Shown one piece after another: positions 9,882 to 20,437 of a stretch of DNA of 64,000 bases; the first letter of the stretch is position 1, and each line of letters begins with the position of its first letter. The stretch spans positions 124,001-188,000 of the forward strand of contig JAPJBO010000026.1 in assembly GCA_030068145.1 (NCBI GenBank), read 5' to 3'. Made by a program: the position numbers and the translations under genes. The notes beneath the pieces were generated by a model. The model was not told the DNA's origin and ran no database searches. It saw only the letters and a list, made by a program, of their open reading frames with translations. The DNA comes from Diplonema papillatum. Its lineage: Eukaryota; Euglenozoa; Diplonemea; Diplonemida; Diplonemidae.

Positions 9882-11444
9882 TCAACAGGCGTACTTGGTG
9901 AGCCCCATGACGCAGTGCGGCAGGGCGGAGCTGCGGACGCAGCAGTACGGGTCCCAGGCAGACTCCGAGATCTTCGTCAGCGGCTTCTGCGGACGCAGGA
10001 GGTTCGCGTTCTGCGTCAGGGACGCCGCGGTGGCGCCTGGGGGCGCGATGGCGAACGCGGAGCGGTGCAGCACCCGCTGGATGTCCTGGGTCAGGCCCGC
10101 GTTGAAGCTCGCCTTGCTGTACAGCATTTGCTTCCGGTGCACCACGGCGTAGTCGGTCCTCACCCCCGGTACACTTGCCCGGTTCCCCTTCTTCGGCGCG
10201 GCGACGGCCAGCACGCGAAGCCGGCGAGACCGCTCGTTGGCGACGGCGTCGCTGACGGCGGTGAACGCCGCTTGGCGGAGACGCAGCGCGGCTTTCCGCT
10301 TCGCCGGGTCCTGGAACAGCAGGTTCATCTCTTGCTCGAGGGCCGCGGCGTGCTTCGCGGGCTTCGTACTGCCGAGCTGCGACAGTTGGCTGGACGGGAA
10401 GGTCATGCTCGTGAGGGTGCGTCCAAGCGTTTCACTGGCGTGTAGACCCTCGACTTCCGGCGAAGTGCCGGGCGGTGTCGGAACTCGTTGCAGCGTGTCG
10501 AGGCTGGAGGAATCCGAGGGCTTGTCTGCGGAGGGCGACGGGTCGAAATCCTTCGCGCCGGCCTGCTTCGAGCTGCCGGCGACCGCGTACTTCGCGAACC
10601 GCCGGCGCGCCTTCTCCAAGAGCTCGCGGATCTCGACGGTGCTGAACGTGAGGGCGTCGTCGACGAACCGGTTTCGCTTCGCGCGCACTTCCTCGACCTC
10701 CGACGCCGACGGCAGCGGCAGCGGGCACATCTCCGTCCGCGCTACTTCGAATACGGGGAGGGCCCGCCTGCGGGTTCCGTCCTTGTCGGCGGTTTTGGAG
10801 AGGTACAGGTCTGATACGAAGAGGTCCCTCTCTTCTCGTATGATCAGCCCCTCCTCGAACTCCAGCGACGGGCCCGAAGCCGCGCAGCGCCGCCGCCAGG
10901 CGGGCAGTCGGTACACCGTGGAAGCGGTGTCCGTGTGCACGGCATGCAGCGCGACGCTGGCGACGTTCACGCCTTTGCCGCCCACGACGCCGGCGGTTCC
11001 TTTGTTCACGTCCGCCGCCAGCTTCCGCACGAGCTGCTCCGCCGCGCTCGACGGCTGCGCGGCGCCGTGGTTCGAGCCCGACGGCAGCTCCACGTACAAC
11101 CGCCGTTCGCCCGCATCGTACATCACTCTCTTCTCGCTGCAACCCAACAACCTCGCCACCAACGCCGGATCGAGCGGGTTCGTTTCGGTTTCGGCGAGTT
11201 GGACGCCGATGGCTACTTGGATCCAAGCGGAGTCGCGGAGGGCCGGGCCGTACTTGCCCCACGCGAAAAGGCGCTCGCCGCTCTCGCCGGTGACGTCTTG
11301 CCCGTCGAGCGTGCGGACGTCCGGGGCGCCGGTCACCGTCGACTTGAACACGAACCGCGTCAGGTTCTCGCACATCTCGCTCCACACGGCGTCCAGCGTG
11401 CCGCGCCGCAGCCGCCCCGGATCTTCGGAAGGGGGGGTGTCCAT
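9882..11444 (-). CDS. Unknown conserved-looking protein, single exon
   Basis: The first ATG (11444) gives 520 residues with strong GC codon bias. The first 190 residues look like a globular alpha/beta domain (DAVWSEMCENLTRFVF, AWIQVAIGVQLAETE, RRLYVELPSG, VNVASVALHAVHTDTAS). Then comes a charged helical segment (EIRELLEKARRRFAKYAV), a Ser/Pro-rich linker, and a helical C-terminal part rich in Lys/Arg/Ala. There is no signal peptide or membrane segment, and I do not recognise the family. The ATG follows a run of pyrimidine tracts ending in CAG at 11474, 11462 and 11447, so the 5' UTR could be as short as two bases. The last codons contain GTACGC, which could be a donor, so the final few residues are uncertain. 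Confidence 0.75.
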   Translation of the reverse strand: MDTPPSEDPGRLRRGTLDAVWSEMCENLTRFVFKSTVTGAPDVRTLDGQDVTGESGERLFAWGKYGPALRDSAWIQVAIGVQLAETETNPLDPALVARLLGCSEKRVMYDAGERRLYVELPSGSNHGAAQPSSAAEQLVRKLAADVNKGTAGVVGGKGVNVASVALHAVHTDTASTVYRLPAWRRRCAASGPSLEFEEGLIIREERDLFVSDLYLSKTADKDGTRRRALPVFEVARTEMCPLPLPSASEVEEVRAKRNRFVDDALTFSTVEIRELLEKARRRFAKYAVAGSSKQAGAKDFDPSPSADKPSDSSSLDTLQRVPTPPGTSPEVEGLHASETLGRTLTSMTFPSSQLSQLGSTKPAKHAAALEQEMNLLFQDPAKRKAALRLRQAAFTAVSDAVANERSRRLRVLAVAAPKKGNRASVPGVRTDYAVVHRKQMLYSKASFNAGLTQDIQRVLHRSAFAIAPPGATAASLTQNANLLRPQKPLTKISESAWDPYCCVRSSALPHCVMGLTKYAC

Positions 11445-11446
11445 TT

Positions 11447-11490
11447 CTGGAGAGTTAACCCCTGCCAAGCAACCTGCGACAGGGAAGGTG
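11447..11490 (-). promoter_or_regulatory. Cluster of AG acceptors before the 11444 start
   Basis: The minus strand reads a pyrimidine tract then CAG at 11474, with further CAGs at 11462 and 11447 directly before the ATG. This arrangement suits alternative trans-splice acceptors. Confidence 0.4.
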
Positions 11491-13534
11491 AAGATGTTTG
11501 TTTGCGCGATTTGACCTGCACGCCAGGGGCTTATATGGATCTGAGAGATTTGGCGGGAAAGTTGGGAGTGCAGTGGGTGAAACTTGGGCAGTTGGAATGT
11601 TGCCTCTTGGCAGAAGTTTCCGACGCTTTTCGTCCCACGCAGGACACTGTGTCATGCTCGCCCAGCCAGGTGCCAACTTGGCAGTCAGAACGCGCTGCGG
11701 CAAGAAGATCGGGTAAAGGCGTTGAAGCAACAGAGTTTGTTTGTGTTCCAACTGAACGTTAGCCCCGATCTAGTTTCCTGGCGCCGGCACCTGCTCCGGT
11801 CAATACAAGACAAAAAGGTGTCGAGGTCTACGTAATCTAGATCTAGACTTCTCTGCGATTTGCAAAATCCGCACATAGCTCCTGCATGCGTCGATTGGTA
11901 TGCGAATCCTCGGAGAGCGAGTTGCTGTCTCATGAAGTCGGCTAGAGGACTAGAGTGGCAGTCGTAGGTGCGACAACCCAATATTAGCTGAGGTTGCGCT
12001 TTCGACTTGAGCTGCTCACACTTCTCCTTCCTGGCGCACTCGACCATGACTAGCAGGTTCTGCATTTGGAGCTAAAAAGCCAGCGAGAGTGCCCTGTGAT
12101 CGATCGAATCTCGCCCGCTTCTTCGGTCGCATAGTGCCCTGACTGACCCTGGCCAATGCCCAAAAAAAGAACTGCCTGTTCAGAAAACTATCACTTTTTT
12201 TTTTTCCCCCACCCGCCCAAGTTTTTTTTCGGGTAAACAGTAAACTTGGGAGACAGCCAAAGTTTGCTATTCATATATAAGCCCCTGCTGCACGCGTTCA
12301 GGTTAAACCGCTGCCAACGGTCCTTTTGGAAGGTAGGTTCGAGAGTGAAAGCTCGCTTGAGAATCCGGTTCAAAGTCTACGGATGACTTTTGGCAACACG
12401 GGAAGATGTCCCTCATGCTTTGCGTGTACCGAAAAATGAATGAGAGAGAGAGAGAGACGAGTTAGAGTGCAGGGACCATCTCTCCGAGGAGTATCCGGTC
12501 GCCCCACTACTATCCCGTACTACTACGGCGGGCGCAAGTCGTTGCGCCGTGGGCGCGGAGCGAGCCGTGGCCCTGTCAAAGATGATTGTTGCACCGATGG
12601 TGGCGCAGCCGGGGGCGTGAATGATGGTTACAGGAGATGAGTATCGGTGTGTACCTTTGTTGTCGTCGGTGGCTTCGGCCATTATCCACTTAGTTCTTCG
12701 GAAACCGGCCGCTTGGCTACATTGCACGCACGGGTCGGTCTGCGTGTCGTCGAGCCTTGCCTTGACCGAGCTTCTGAGGGGCGAACGAAAAAGAATCGAA
12801 CAATGCTCAGTCACATGGCTAGAAAGCCGCGCATCTCACGGTAAACCCCAGCAACTCCCTGGAAAGGGAGTTCACAGGGGGAGGAACGGAACCTCGGAGG
12901 GATCCTCGAACGTTCTTCTTTGCGTTATGGTTTAAAAGGTTCTTTTCCTTTAGCTTTTGCAGGAAGCAACAGGGATGATGGCAAAGGAACACAGGAAATG
13001 TTCAGAAGACGACTCTCGCAGGAGAGGGAGGAAATCCTTGTTCAGAACTTTGCCTGGCATTGCATTCAATGATGCTGGCAAGTCTTGATCGAGGAAAAAG
13101 AGGCGCGCGGGAGGGTTGCAAAAACGTGTTTGGAATGGTTGTGTGCTTACTACCGCACGGTCTGAACTGCGCCGTGTTTCGGTTCTCTAGCCACATGATG
13201 CCGACCATCATCAGCGCGGAACCTGAGTGCTGCAGACAGGATAGCGGCGGGAGGGGTCTCCCCTCTGACAGCTTATTGCAGGGTCTGAATGACCGAAGGA
13301 CAGACGAGAAGTATCAGAAGCCCTGGGGGTGCAAATGCTTCCAAACGGAATCTACACGGAGAAGTTCAGCCCCAGAGGCTGGAGACATAAGCTGGAGATA
13401 AACAAAGTGAGCGCCACCCGCTTTTCGGGTGTGCATTCACATGCTTTTTGATTGAAGCAGGCCCTCTTTTGGGCGTGTTTCACGTACACCCCCCTTTAAC
13501 TTCGGCTTTTGAGGCTGGACTACACCGTGCAGTG
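11491..13534. other. Intergenic region, no confident gene
   Basis: There are short frames on the minus strand at 12065-11685 and 12680-12413. The first begins with about 17 codons in good local usage (QNLLVMVECARKEKCEQ), but neither has a recognisable family or a clear exon structure. The segment near 12440-12500 resembles 63035-63092 (shared GTTA(G/T)AGTGCAGG...CCGGT), so part of it is dispersed repeat. Homopolymer tracts lie at 12193-12230. Confidence 0.5.
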
Positions 13535-14743
13535 TCAAGCTCCGGAAGGAACAAACTCACTGCACACGCGAGACCTGCGTCTGCCGGGTTCGAAGAGAGC
13601 ATGAACGTCATCGCCGGGCGTTGCAGGCTCGTTGACGTATGGGTGATCGATGATGGAGGCCATCGACGACAGGAAGATGTTGTTGTTGACTTGGGTGACC
13701 AGGACGCAGTTTTTGGACCGTTCCGCCTTCTTCATAGACGCCTCCGTCCCGTACCAATCGAACACAGTCATGCCCCTCGTCTCTCGACCCCACAACTCGA
13801 CGGTGCAGAACGTCTCGAAGCTTTCTTCGATGATGTCGGGCTCGAGCGCAACAACCATTGCGACGGCGTCGGGCATGACGCACGTTTCGTCCTGCGTGAT
13901 CGGATCGTCTCCTGTGTCCGGCCGCGCGCCGTCGTCGGAGGGCCTCGTGAAGTCTTCCAGCTTTTTGAACAGTTTCTCGTAGAACACCTGTACGCGGTTC
14001 TGGTGCTTCCCCCTGCCCAACCAGCGGTCGAACCACTGCCACGACACGGAGCACGTCACCGTCAGCTCCCATGCCACGAGATGCACCGGGATTTTGACAG
14101 AGTTCAAGACGATGTGCGCGGCTTCGGGGTCGCAGTGGAAGTTGAACTCCGCTGCCATGTTGGAGTTGCCCTTCGCTTCGTACGCGCCGCCCATGAGGAT
14201 CAGCCCGGGGTAGCCGCCGCCGCCCAGGTTATCGCACAGCGTCTTGTCCAACTTCAACGCGAGCGCCAGGTTCGTGCACGGGCCCAGCACCACCAGCTGC
14301 ACCACCTCGCCGCTCTCTTCGAACGGCCGGATGTCCTGCAGGTGCTTCATCAGGGCCAGGCAAGCCGGCGTGGCGCTCGTGGGTTGGTGGATGGGCACGG
14401 GGAAGCCGGCGTCGCCGTAGCCGTCCTTCCCGTAGCCTTCCCAGGCGACCGTTTCGCGGACGCCGAGCAACGGGCCCTCGGCCCCTTTGTACAGGGGGAT
14501 GTCGAGCCCGTAGAAGTCGAGGAGCTTTCCGACGTTCTCCGTCGCTTGGTGCACCGAGACGTTGCCCCAGCACGTCGATATCGCGTGCACTTCGACCGTC
14601 GGGTGCGAAAACGCGAGCATCATCGCAACGGCGTCGTCGCCGCCGCTATCGGTATCGATTATCAACTGCGGTGTGCGTAGGGCTTTAAGTGGGCAACGGC
14701 TGAATCGGCGTACTTGCGTGAGCGTGTATGTATTATAGTGCAT
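13535..14743 (-). CDS. Inosine/uridine-preferring nucleoside hydrolase
   Basis: A single exon of 402 residues. The signature for binding calcium and ribose is at residues 27-40: LIIDTDSGGDDAVA, with Asp30, Asp32, Asp36 and Asp37, where most members have DTDPGxDDA. Further family blocks are EVHAISTCWGNVSVHQATEN, PLYKGAEGPL, QLVVLGPCTNLALAL, GLILMGGAYEAKGN, AEFNFHCDPEAAHIVL and, near the C-terminus, VALEPDIIEE. The enzyme splits purine and pyrimidine nucleosides into base and ribose for salvage, a key route in purine-auxotrophic euglenozoans. Residues 1-25 have no counterpart in the family; a CAG at 14664 just before the codons of LIID could be an acceptor, so the true N-terminus may come from another exon. 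The last 40 residues are a lineage-specific tail. Confidence 0.85.
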   Translation of the reverse strand: MHYNTYTLTQVRRFSRCPLKALRTPQLIIDTDSGGDDAVAMMLAFSHPTVEVHAISTCWGNVSVHQATENVGKLLDFYGLDIPLYKGAEGPLLGVRETVAWEGYGKDGYGDAGFPVPIHQPTSATPACLALMKHLQDIRPFEESGEVVQLVVLGPCTNLALALKLDKTLCDNLGGGGYPGLILMGGAYEAKGNSNMAAEFNFHCDPEAAHIVLNSVKIPVHLVAWELTVTCSVSWQWFDRWLGRGKHQNRVQVFYEKLFKKLEDFTRPSDDGARPDTGDDPITQDETCVMPDAVAMVVALEPDIIEESFETFCTVELWGRETRGMTVFDWYGTEASMKKAERSKNCVLVTQVNNNIFLSSMASIIDHPYVNEPATPGDDVHALFEPGRRRSRVCSEFVPSGA

Positions 14744-14839
14744 GGCTCAAAGTGGATGACGTCTAAAGCGAAGCCTGTGAACTCCTCTCCGAAGGGTGGG
14801 TGTGGGGATTTTACCCGTTTTGGCAAAGAAATGCGTAGT

Positions 14840-16233
14840 TTTGTTTTAGGGATAATTAGCTTATAGCCACCAAGAAACTTTTTATTTAGCTTATAGCCAC
14901 AAAAAACTTTTTATTTAGCTTATAGCCAGGAGGGCCTGAAACTTTTTATTTAGCTTATAGCCACAAAAAACTTTTTATTTAGCTTATAGCCACAAAAAAC
15001 TTTTTTATGAGCTTCGAGCCACATTTTGCAAATTTTTGGTCATTTTCCTGAGTTGGCAAAACTTTGGCCGAAATTGTGGTCGAATTTTTGGTCGATTTTT
15101 TGGTCAAATTTTTGGTCAAATTTTGGTCAAATTTTGGTCGATTTTTTGGTCGATTTTTTTTGGTCAAAATTTTGGCCGAAATTTTGGTCAAATTTTTTGG
15201 TCTACAATTAGACTCCAATCCCTGAGAACACACCCATGGCGGGATTCGAACCATTTACCCAGCCATTGACTGTGACAACTGTGCGATTTGGATTCGAACT
15301 CAAGTTTCCAATTTCAAGTTTCAAGTTGCAAGTTTTAAGCTTCAATGTGTGGGATACGTTTGGGGGAGTCAAGGTGATTCTGGGGTAGCGTCTAATCTCA
15401 TCCCATTTCAACTTTGCATAGGTCTCGTTTACTTGGACCCCCTTTCTGCCGATTTGCGACTGCCGACTTGCGGCGCAACACTTTGGCAACCATTGCGTTG
15501 TTAACTCTCTTCATCAGATTCCTGCAACCCGGCGGCATCTGGACGGCCGTAGTGGGAGCAAGGGGTGCAACACGCTAAAAGACTGGAAGTACCGGGCATG
15601 AATGTTGCGAGCATACGGGTGCTGAAAGAGAAACCGGGAAACATGATACATAGCTCGCAGAGTTCAGACCAGGGTACTTTTCGATGACACTCTCTTTAAC
15701 GCAAACGGCGGCAAGCTCTTTGTGGACGATTTTTCAAGTCGGTTCTTATGTAGCCTTCGGGCGTAAACACACGTGGGTGACCCTATCTAGACTGTTTCGA
15801 GTATCAGACTCCAAAAATTCAAGCAATGATAAGATGATACGACTGTTTCGAGTGATGAGATGATAATGCTGCAAATAGGTGTGGCCACTCCAGTAGCTGG
15901 CACAGCACGGCAAAGGGTTTGACCCAAAAATTTTGACCAAATTTTTTGGCCAATTTTTTGGCCAATTTTTTGACCAAGAATTTTTGACCAAAAATTTCGA
16001 CCAAGTTTTCACCAGGTGGCTATAAGCTAAAAAAAAAGTTTCAGGACCTCCTGGCTATAAGCTAAATAAAAGGTTTTTTGTGGCTATAAGCTAAATAAAA
16101 AGTTTTTTGTGGCTATAAGCTAAATAAAAAGATTTGAAAGTGCTATAAGCTAATTAAAAAGTTTTACTTTAGGTGGCTATAAGCTAAATAAAAAATTAGC
16201 AGGTGGCTATTAGATAAAAAGCCCTTTGTTTTA
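14840..16233. mobile_element. Foldback element, Mutator-like, with 9-base target duplication
   Basis: The element spans 14849-16224. It is flanked by the 9-base direct repeat TTTGTTTTA (14840-14848 and 16225-16233). Its ends are 23-base imperfect inverted repeats (GGG...TAGCCACC at 14849-14871; the complement at 16202-16224). Inside, each arm has two modules in mirror order. The outer module is repeats of TTAGCTTATAGCCACAAAAA (14855-15010) against their complement (16014-16210). The inner module is runs of TGGTCAAATTTT (15062-15205) against their complement (15925-16010). The middle (15206-15924) is unique and holds no transposase. GGG ends, long inverted arms and a 9-base target duplication point to a non-autonomous Mutator-like foldback element. 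The uninterrupted target is present at 62913-62921. Confidence 0.85.
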
Positions 16234-16345
16234 TTATGTTACTTGTTTGTTGTCGACAACGTATTGTGGTTGAGGTGCCATTCAGATGTAGATCTAAAGC
16301 CGCCCACGTCAAATTTTGTTAAGCAGCGGCTGCCAAAACTTGCCT
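16225..16345. repeat. Dispersed repeat R1 (host of the foldback insertion)
   Basis: The segment TTGTTTTATTATGTTACTTG to GTTAAGCAGCGGCTGCCAAA, together with 14825-14848 on the other side of the foldback element, matches 62890-63030 closely. A shorter piece matches 34974-35020. The repeat has no coding capacity. Confidence 0.8.
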
Positions 16346-17615
16346 TGAAAGAACCCAGGAGCATCTAAACCGGGGGGGAAGTCTCTTGTTGATGCAGGCT
16401 GGGCACAATCAGGAACGACGGTGTCTGATGGGCGGTTGCGCATGCTATTCCTGTTCAAAAATACAGCCTTTCCCCCGAGACCCTGGCCAGTCAAGCACAC
16501 CTTTCGTTTCAGCGTATTATCCGTCATTGTTGTCGAAAGCGTGCGGCCCAGCGGGCGCACTTCTTCCTAAAGTTAGCCCCCAAACCCAGTTCCTGTTTTT
16601 ATGAGTTCGAGGGATCGAAAAGAACCGACACAAAAGGTCCTGCGAAGCCCCTCGTCAATCCCGCGTCAATAACACCCCACGGCACGTATGTAGCACTACG
16701 GAGCTAGCGGCAGGACGCGACCGCATCTGGCGGGCGATACGAGGGGCGGCACTATCTGTCAAACGACAACGCCCACACACAATGTTCATGCGCAGTTGTA
16801 CGTGAACTTGCCGCGTATTTGCTGCTCACATTGGTATTTGTCCGCCAAGACGGGAAACCCACCGAACGCTCCAGCGTTGGTGCCGAGCAAGCACAACAAG
16901 ACTTGTTGAACGCTCAAAACACAGGTGTACACGTGTAGTTTTGCGATACAGCACACTTCCAGCTTTGAGATGTGCAGCCGACGGCTACCTTGATTATTTC
17001 CTATAATGCAGGTGCTCATTTCAACAAAAGAAAGGAGAGGTAACTTCCATTCAGCGATCCGCAATTTTCTTTCATGTATTTGTTCCCCCTGGTAGAGGAG
17101 CTAGCCACGTGTGGCATGATGCAGTGCGCGGGGGCTAGAGGAAGGAGGCAGAGTGCAGGCAGCTATTCGATCTCGCAAGTAATTCCGTAGTCTCACGCCG
17201 AGTCAGAGGTACAACAAAGCAGCCGAGGCCGTGAAACCATTCGCGGTTGCAAAATCAAACCGCCGGCATAAGCTTTCACCCGTGAAAGCGTCACAAAAGA
17301 CACCACTCGCCTTTGATTTGCTTTGAAAGGTTTTTGATTGGCTGCGTCGGCAGGAGTAGCAACGTGCTGTACAAGTGCTGCCAATGTTGGCCGGGTTGCG
17401 CAGATGCGCGTTCACGGTGCGTGCACTGGCTATGTATTCAATCCTGAAGTCCAGAATGCTCAATGCGGTCGAGCACAGTGCACAGCTTTTATGGTGCCTG
17501 GAAATCATTCAGCCTTTATTGTACCTGGCCATCATTCATTGCTGAAGTCTAGCATCCCCGGCAAGGTCGTCCGACCAGAAGGTTCAGCAGAAGCGAGGTG
17601 CCTGGGCACGGCCAT
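16346..17615. other. Intergenic, no confident gene
   Basis: Near 50% GC, with short frames on both strands and no codon bias. A minus-strand frame at 17064-16786 ends in a plausible-looking Gly/Cys-containing tail, but it has no clear start or family. Nothing else is supported. Confidence 0.4.
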
Positions 17616-18662
17616 TCAGTCGTCGCCGAAGTCGAGAATGCCCGCCGGGTCGTGTTCGCTCGGTTGCTTGCGCATGTGGTTCAGCAGGTGCGCGGCTTCG
17701 ACGGAGCCTTGCCCGGCGGCCATGCGCAGCCATTTCTCGGCCTTCGCGCGCACCTCGACGGCCTTGTCTTCGAGGATCTCGCCCATGAGGTACAGCTTCC
17801 CGAGCGCCAGCTGGCTGTCGACATGCCGCGCCGCGGCCCCGCGGCTGTAGTACTTGAAAGCGAGCGACAGGTCACGCGGGGTGCCCGAAAGCCCGAGCTC
17901 GTGCTTCAAACCCAAGGAAAACAGCGCGGGCGGGTACCCGGCTCCGGCGGAGCGATGCAGGTAGTGGAGGGACCGGGGAAGGTCTTGCGGGACGCCGCGG
18001 GCTTCTTCGAGCACGGTGCTGACAAGGTACAGCGCCTTGGGGTGGGCGGCTTGGGCGGCGGCGTCGAGGAGTTGCAGGGCCTCGGGCAGCGTCTCGGCGG
18101 ATTTGAGGCGCCGGGCGCCTAGTTCGACCATGGCGGCCACGCAGCCGGCCTCCGCGGCGGCTTGCAGCGTCAGGTCGCGGAACTCGTCCTCGCCCTCCGT
18201 CGCGTCGGCCCGCACAGCGACCGCGACGAGGGACGCGACGCTGAACCCGGCGGCTTCGCTTTTCGAGACCGCGTCTTCGAGGCTCAGCGCAGCGACTTCG
18301 TGGCAGGCCCCGAGGACTTCTTCGACCTCATCGAGCAGGTCTCCTTCCCCCCGCAACACCCCGATGCCGCCGCCGCCGGGCGCCTCCTCATCCGGTACGA
18401 ACGCTGGCTTCAGGTAGTACAACATCTCCTTCACATCGGCCAGCAGCGTGCCGCGGCCCCGCTTCAGCATCCCGCCGCCGCCGCACAGCAGCGCCTCGCG
18501 GTCCTTCGCCGTCGGCGTTCCAGTGCGACCCTCGCTCCCGGCGGCCCGCACCCGGCCGCTGCTGGCCGCTCCGTACAGCCGCCGGCGGCCGAACCGCGCG
18601 CCGCCGCTGCCGGGGGGCGTCGCGCTGGGGTGGGCTTCTGGTATTTCTACCAGGTCACCCAT
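17616..18662 (-). CDS. Sel1-repeat protein
   Basis: From the ATG at 18662 this encodes 348 residues. Residues 1-100 are low-complexity (Gly/Ser/Arg-rich). The rest is alpha-helical and ends in at least three Sel1-like TPR units: ALQLLDAAAQAAHPKALYLVS, SLHYLHRSAGAGYPPALFSLG, AFKYYSRGAAARHVDSQLALGKLY and AEKWLRMAAGQGSVEAAHLL. Such proteins act as scaffolds in ER-associated degradation or signalling; the partner cannot be told. An upstream segment ending at 18796 reads in strongly biased codons (DVDELPNWDMPDANPVTW). It ends at a possible donor AAG|GTCACT and can join in phase to an acceptor near 18675, so the gene may have a 5' exon at about 18797-18890. A C15 tract lies between the two. Confidence 0.8.
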   Translation of the reverse strand: MGDLVEIPEAHPSATPPGSGGARFGRRRLYGAASSGRVRAAGSEGRTGTPTAKDREALLCGGGGMLKRGRGTLLADVKEMLYYLKPAFVPDEEAPGGGGIGVLRGEGDLLDEVEEVLGACHEVAALSLEDAVSKSEAAGFSVASLVAVAVRADATEGEDEFRDLTLQAAAEAGCVAAMVELGARRLKSAETLPEALQLLDAAAQAAHPKALYLVSTVLEEARGVPQDLPRSLHYLHRSAGAGYPPALFSLGLKHELGLSGTPRDLSLAFKYYSRGAAARHVDSQLALGKLYLMGEILEDKAVEVRAKAEKWLRMAAGQGSVEAAHLLNHMRKQPSEHDPAGILDFGDD

Positions 18663-19309
18663 CGGCCGGTGTGCCTCTTCTACTTTCTCGCCCGGTGCGG
18701 GGGGGGGGGGGGGTGAGTGGTCAATTCTTTCCAGTTCGCCTTCTGAAAATTGTCGGTGTATTGTTGTGGATTGCTTGGCGTTGTGGGTGAGTGACCTTTG
18801 AAGCGTGGATGATGCTTCTCGCTGCTCCCTCATGCCTAAGCGCCGCCCAGGTTACGGGGTTGGCATCCGGCATGTCCCAATTCGGGAGCTCGTCCACGTC
18901 TCCGCAAACCGCTCGGGGATAGCATACGCGATTCCGAGAGCTGCAAGGTACGCTGCATTGGTGTGACCCCTTGGGTATCCTCGTCCTTCCCTCGGCTGCT
19001 GCCAAGGATGGTGTCATTACTGTCGGTCTTGCTGCTCCCGCGAATGGGCCACGGGCAGGGAGGTTGTTCGGAGGGGTCGCCACCACCCGGATTGGTTGGC
19101 TAATATATCCAATTGCTACGCGAGGGGGCCTCCCTCATCGACTGGAACTATTGTCTGCCACGTTTATTTGCAGACTGTCGCTACAGATTATGTGCATCAA
19201 CCGCAAACTTCCACCACGGTTTAAGAGGTTCATCCCTAGCCCCCGGAACTACATAGGATCGCCGGTGACCGGTCTGGTTGTAGTTCTCTTATTGAACGGC
19301 TGTCGATCT

Positions 19310-19564
19310 CTAAGACTTCGAAGACCTCGAAGACTGCTTCCGGAACGCTGCTGGGCGACGTTCTTGCACCAGCTTTGCCACGAGGTGCGAGCGCACGTCG
19401 AGCCTCGAGTGCGTGAGCCCCCCTCCGGAGAACCCATCACAATGTCGCGGACTTGTAACCTGGATCGCTGGGTCGCGTCCGTCTTCACCTGTTGGTCGCG
19501 TAGTCACGCGACGCGTGGGCGCCCGGGTCGGTCGGGTGGCGCCTCTTCCTCGTCCCGCGCTCAT
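19310..19564 (-). CDS. Candidate small basic protein
   Basis: The ATG at 19564 opens 84 codons: an Arg/Thr/Pro-rich N-terminal part and a helical C-terminal part (SRLDVRSHLVAKLVQERRPAAF) ending in a Ser/Lys tail. GC-rich codons are compatible with the genes around it. A possible internal donor CAG|GTTACA after residue 35 means part may be intronic. No family is recognised. Confidence 0.3.
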   Translation of the reverse strand: MSAGRGRGATRPTRAPTRRVTTRPTGEDGRDPAIQVTSPRHCDGFSGGGLTHSRLDVRSHLVAKLVQERRPAAFRKQSSRSSKS

Positions 19565-20277
19565 CGCTTCGCAGCTTTTCCCGGGCTTGGACACAGCACA
19601 CAAGCACACAGCCTGAACGTCTAAGGGCAACAACCAGGAACACACTGGTAGGTGAGCAGCGACACCTCCCGAAAGTGAGCCAAGGGCGAAGGACGTCTCT
19701 GCGGCTCTGCGGCAGTTGCCCGGTGGTAACCCCACACGCAGAACGCGGGGAAGGGGACTTTTCCCAACTACATTGAAGCCCCTTCCCGACCGTAGCATCC
19801 GAGGAAGGTGCAAACATGGAGGGTGCTACGGTAGCCGTGCACGGGTCTTGGGCGCATGCCTCATGCAGGGCGGGTGCGTTGTGATCCGCCGCGAAGTTCT
19901 CTCCTGGTGCACAGCCGACATAATCCATCTTAAAAAGGACCACACACAGCCTGAACGTCTATGCAAGACGGCGCTCTGCCGATCCGTTCCCCGTGCGGTT
20001 CTACTAGCGGAGACAGGAAAGGTTCGCTTCTTTTTGAACGGTGTTTGGCGCGGGGGCAGAAGAAAACAACAGACTCCCCGGGGGGGGGGGGGGAACCAAG
20101 TAAGAGTCGCATCGCATGTCGCCCAGAACGAATGCAAAGGAGCCGGATTGGATCCTACGGGAACTAAGAAAAACTGTCAGCGATACTGCAAACTGCCACG
20201 TGCATTGGCAACGTGGAACACGGGACGCCCGTTGCAAATCAACGCCGGTACTCAAGTGCAAGGGTGGCGGGTTGCCC

Positions 20278-20437
20278 AAAAAAGACAGGCGCTTCGTTTT
20301 GTTTGTGCGCCGGGTCGTTTTCCCACTTGTATTTACCTGTGTATATTCAGGTAAGGAATTCTGATCAACGCCGCCTTCGTCTTTTTGGCCTGCACAATAC
20401 ATTGAAGGGCAACCCGCAACATTGTTAGTACTAAAAA
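20278..20437. repeat. Dispersed repeat R2, copy a
   Basis: Shares GACAGGCGCTTCGTTTTGTT, CCCACTTGTATTTACC, GGTAAGGAATTCTGATCAAC, CTGCACAATACATTGAAGGG and GTTAGTACTAAAAA with the copies at 23013-23189, 51674-51800 and 52265-52412. Non-coding. Confidence 0.85.

Noticed and set aside
12413..12680. Minus-strand frame beginning MAEATDDNKGTHRY
   Set aside because: Overlaps sequence shared with 63035-63092, so it is probably repeat-derived, and codon bias is absent.
15230..15300. tRNA gene on the minus strand
   Set aside because: T-arm-like GGTTCGAATCC is present, but no matching D-arm, anticodon arm or acceptor stem can be formed.
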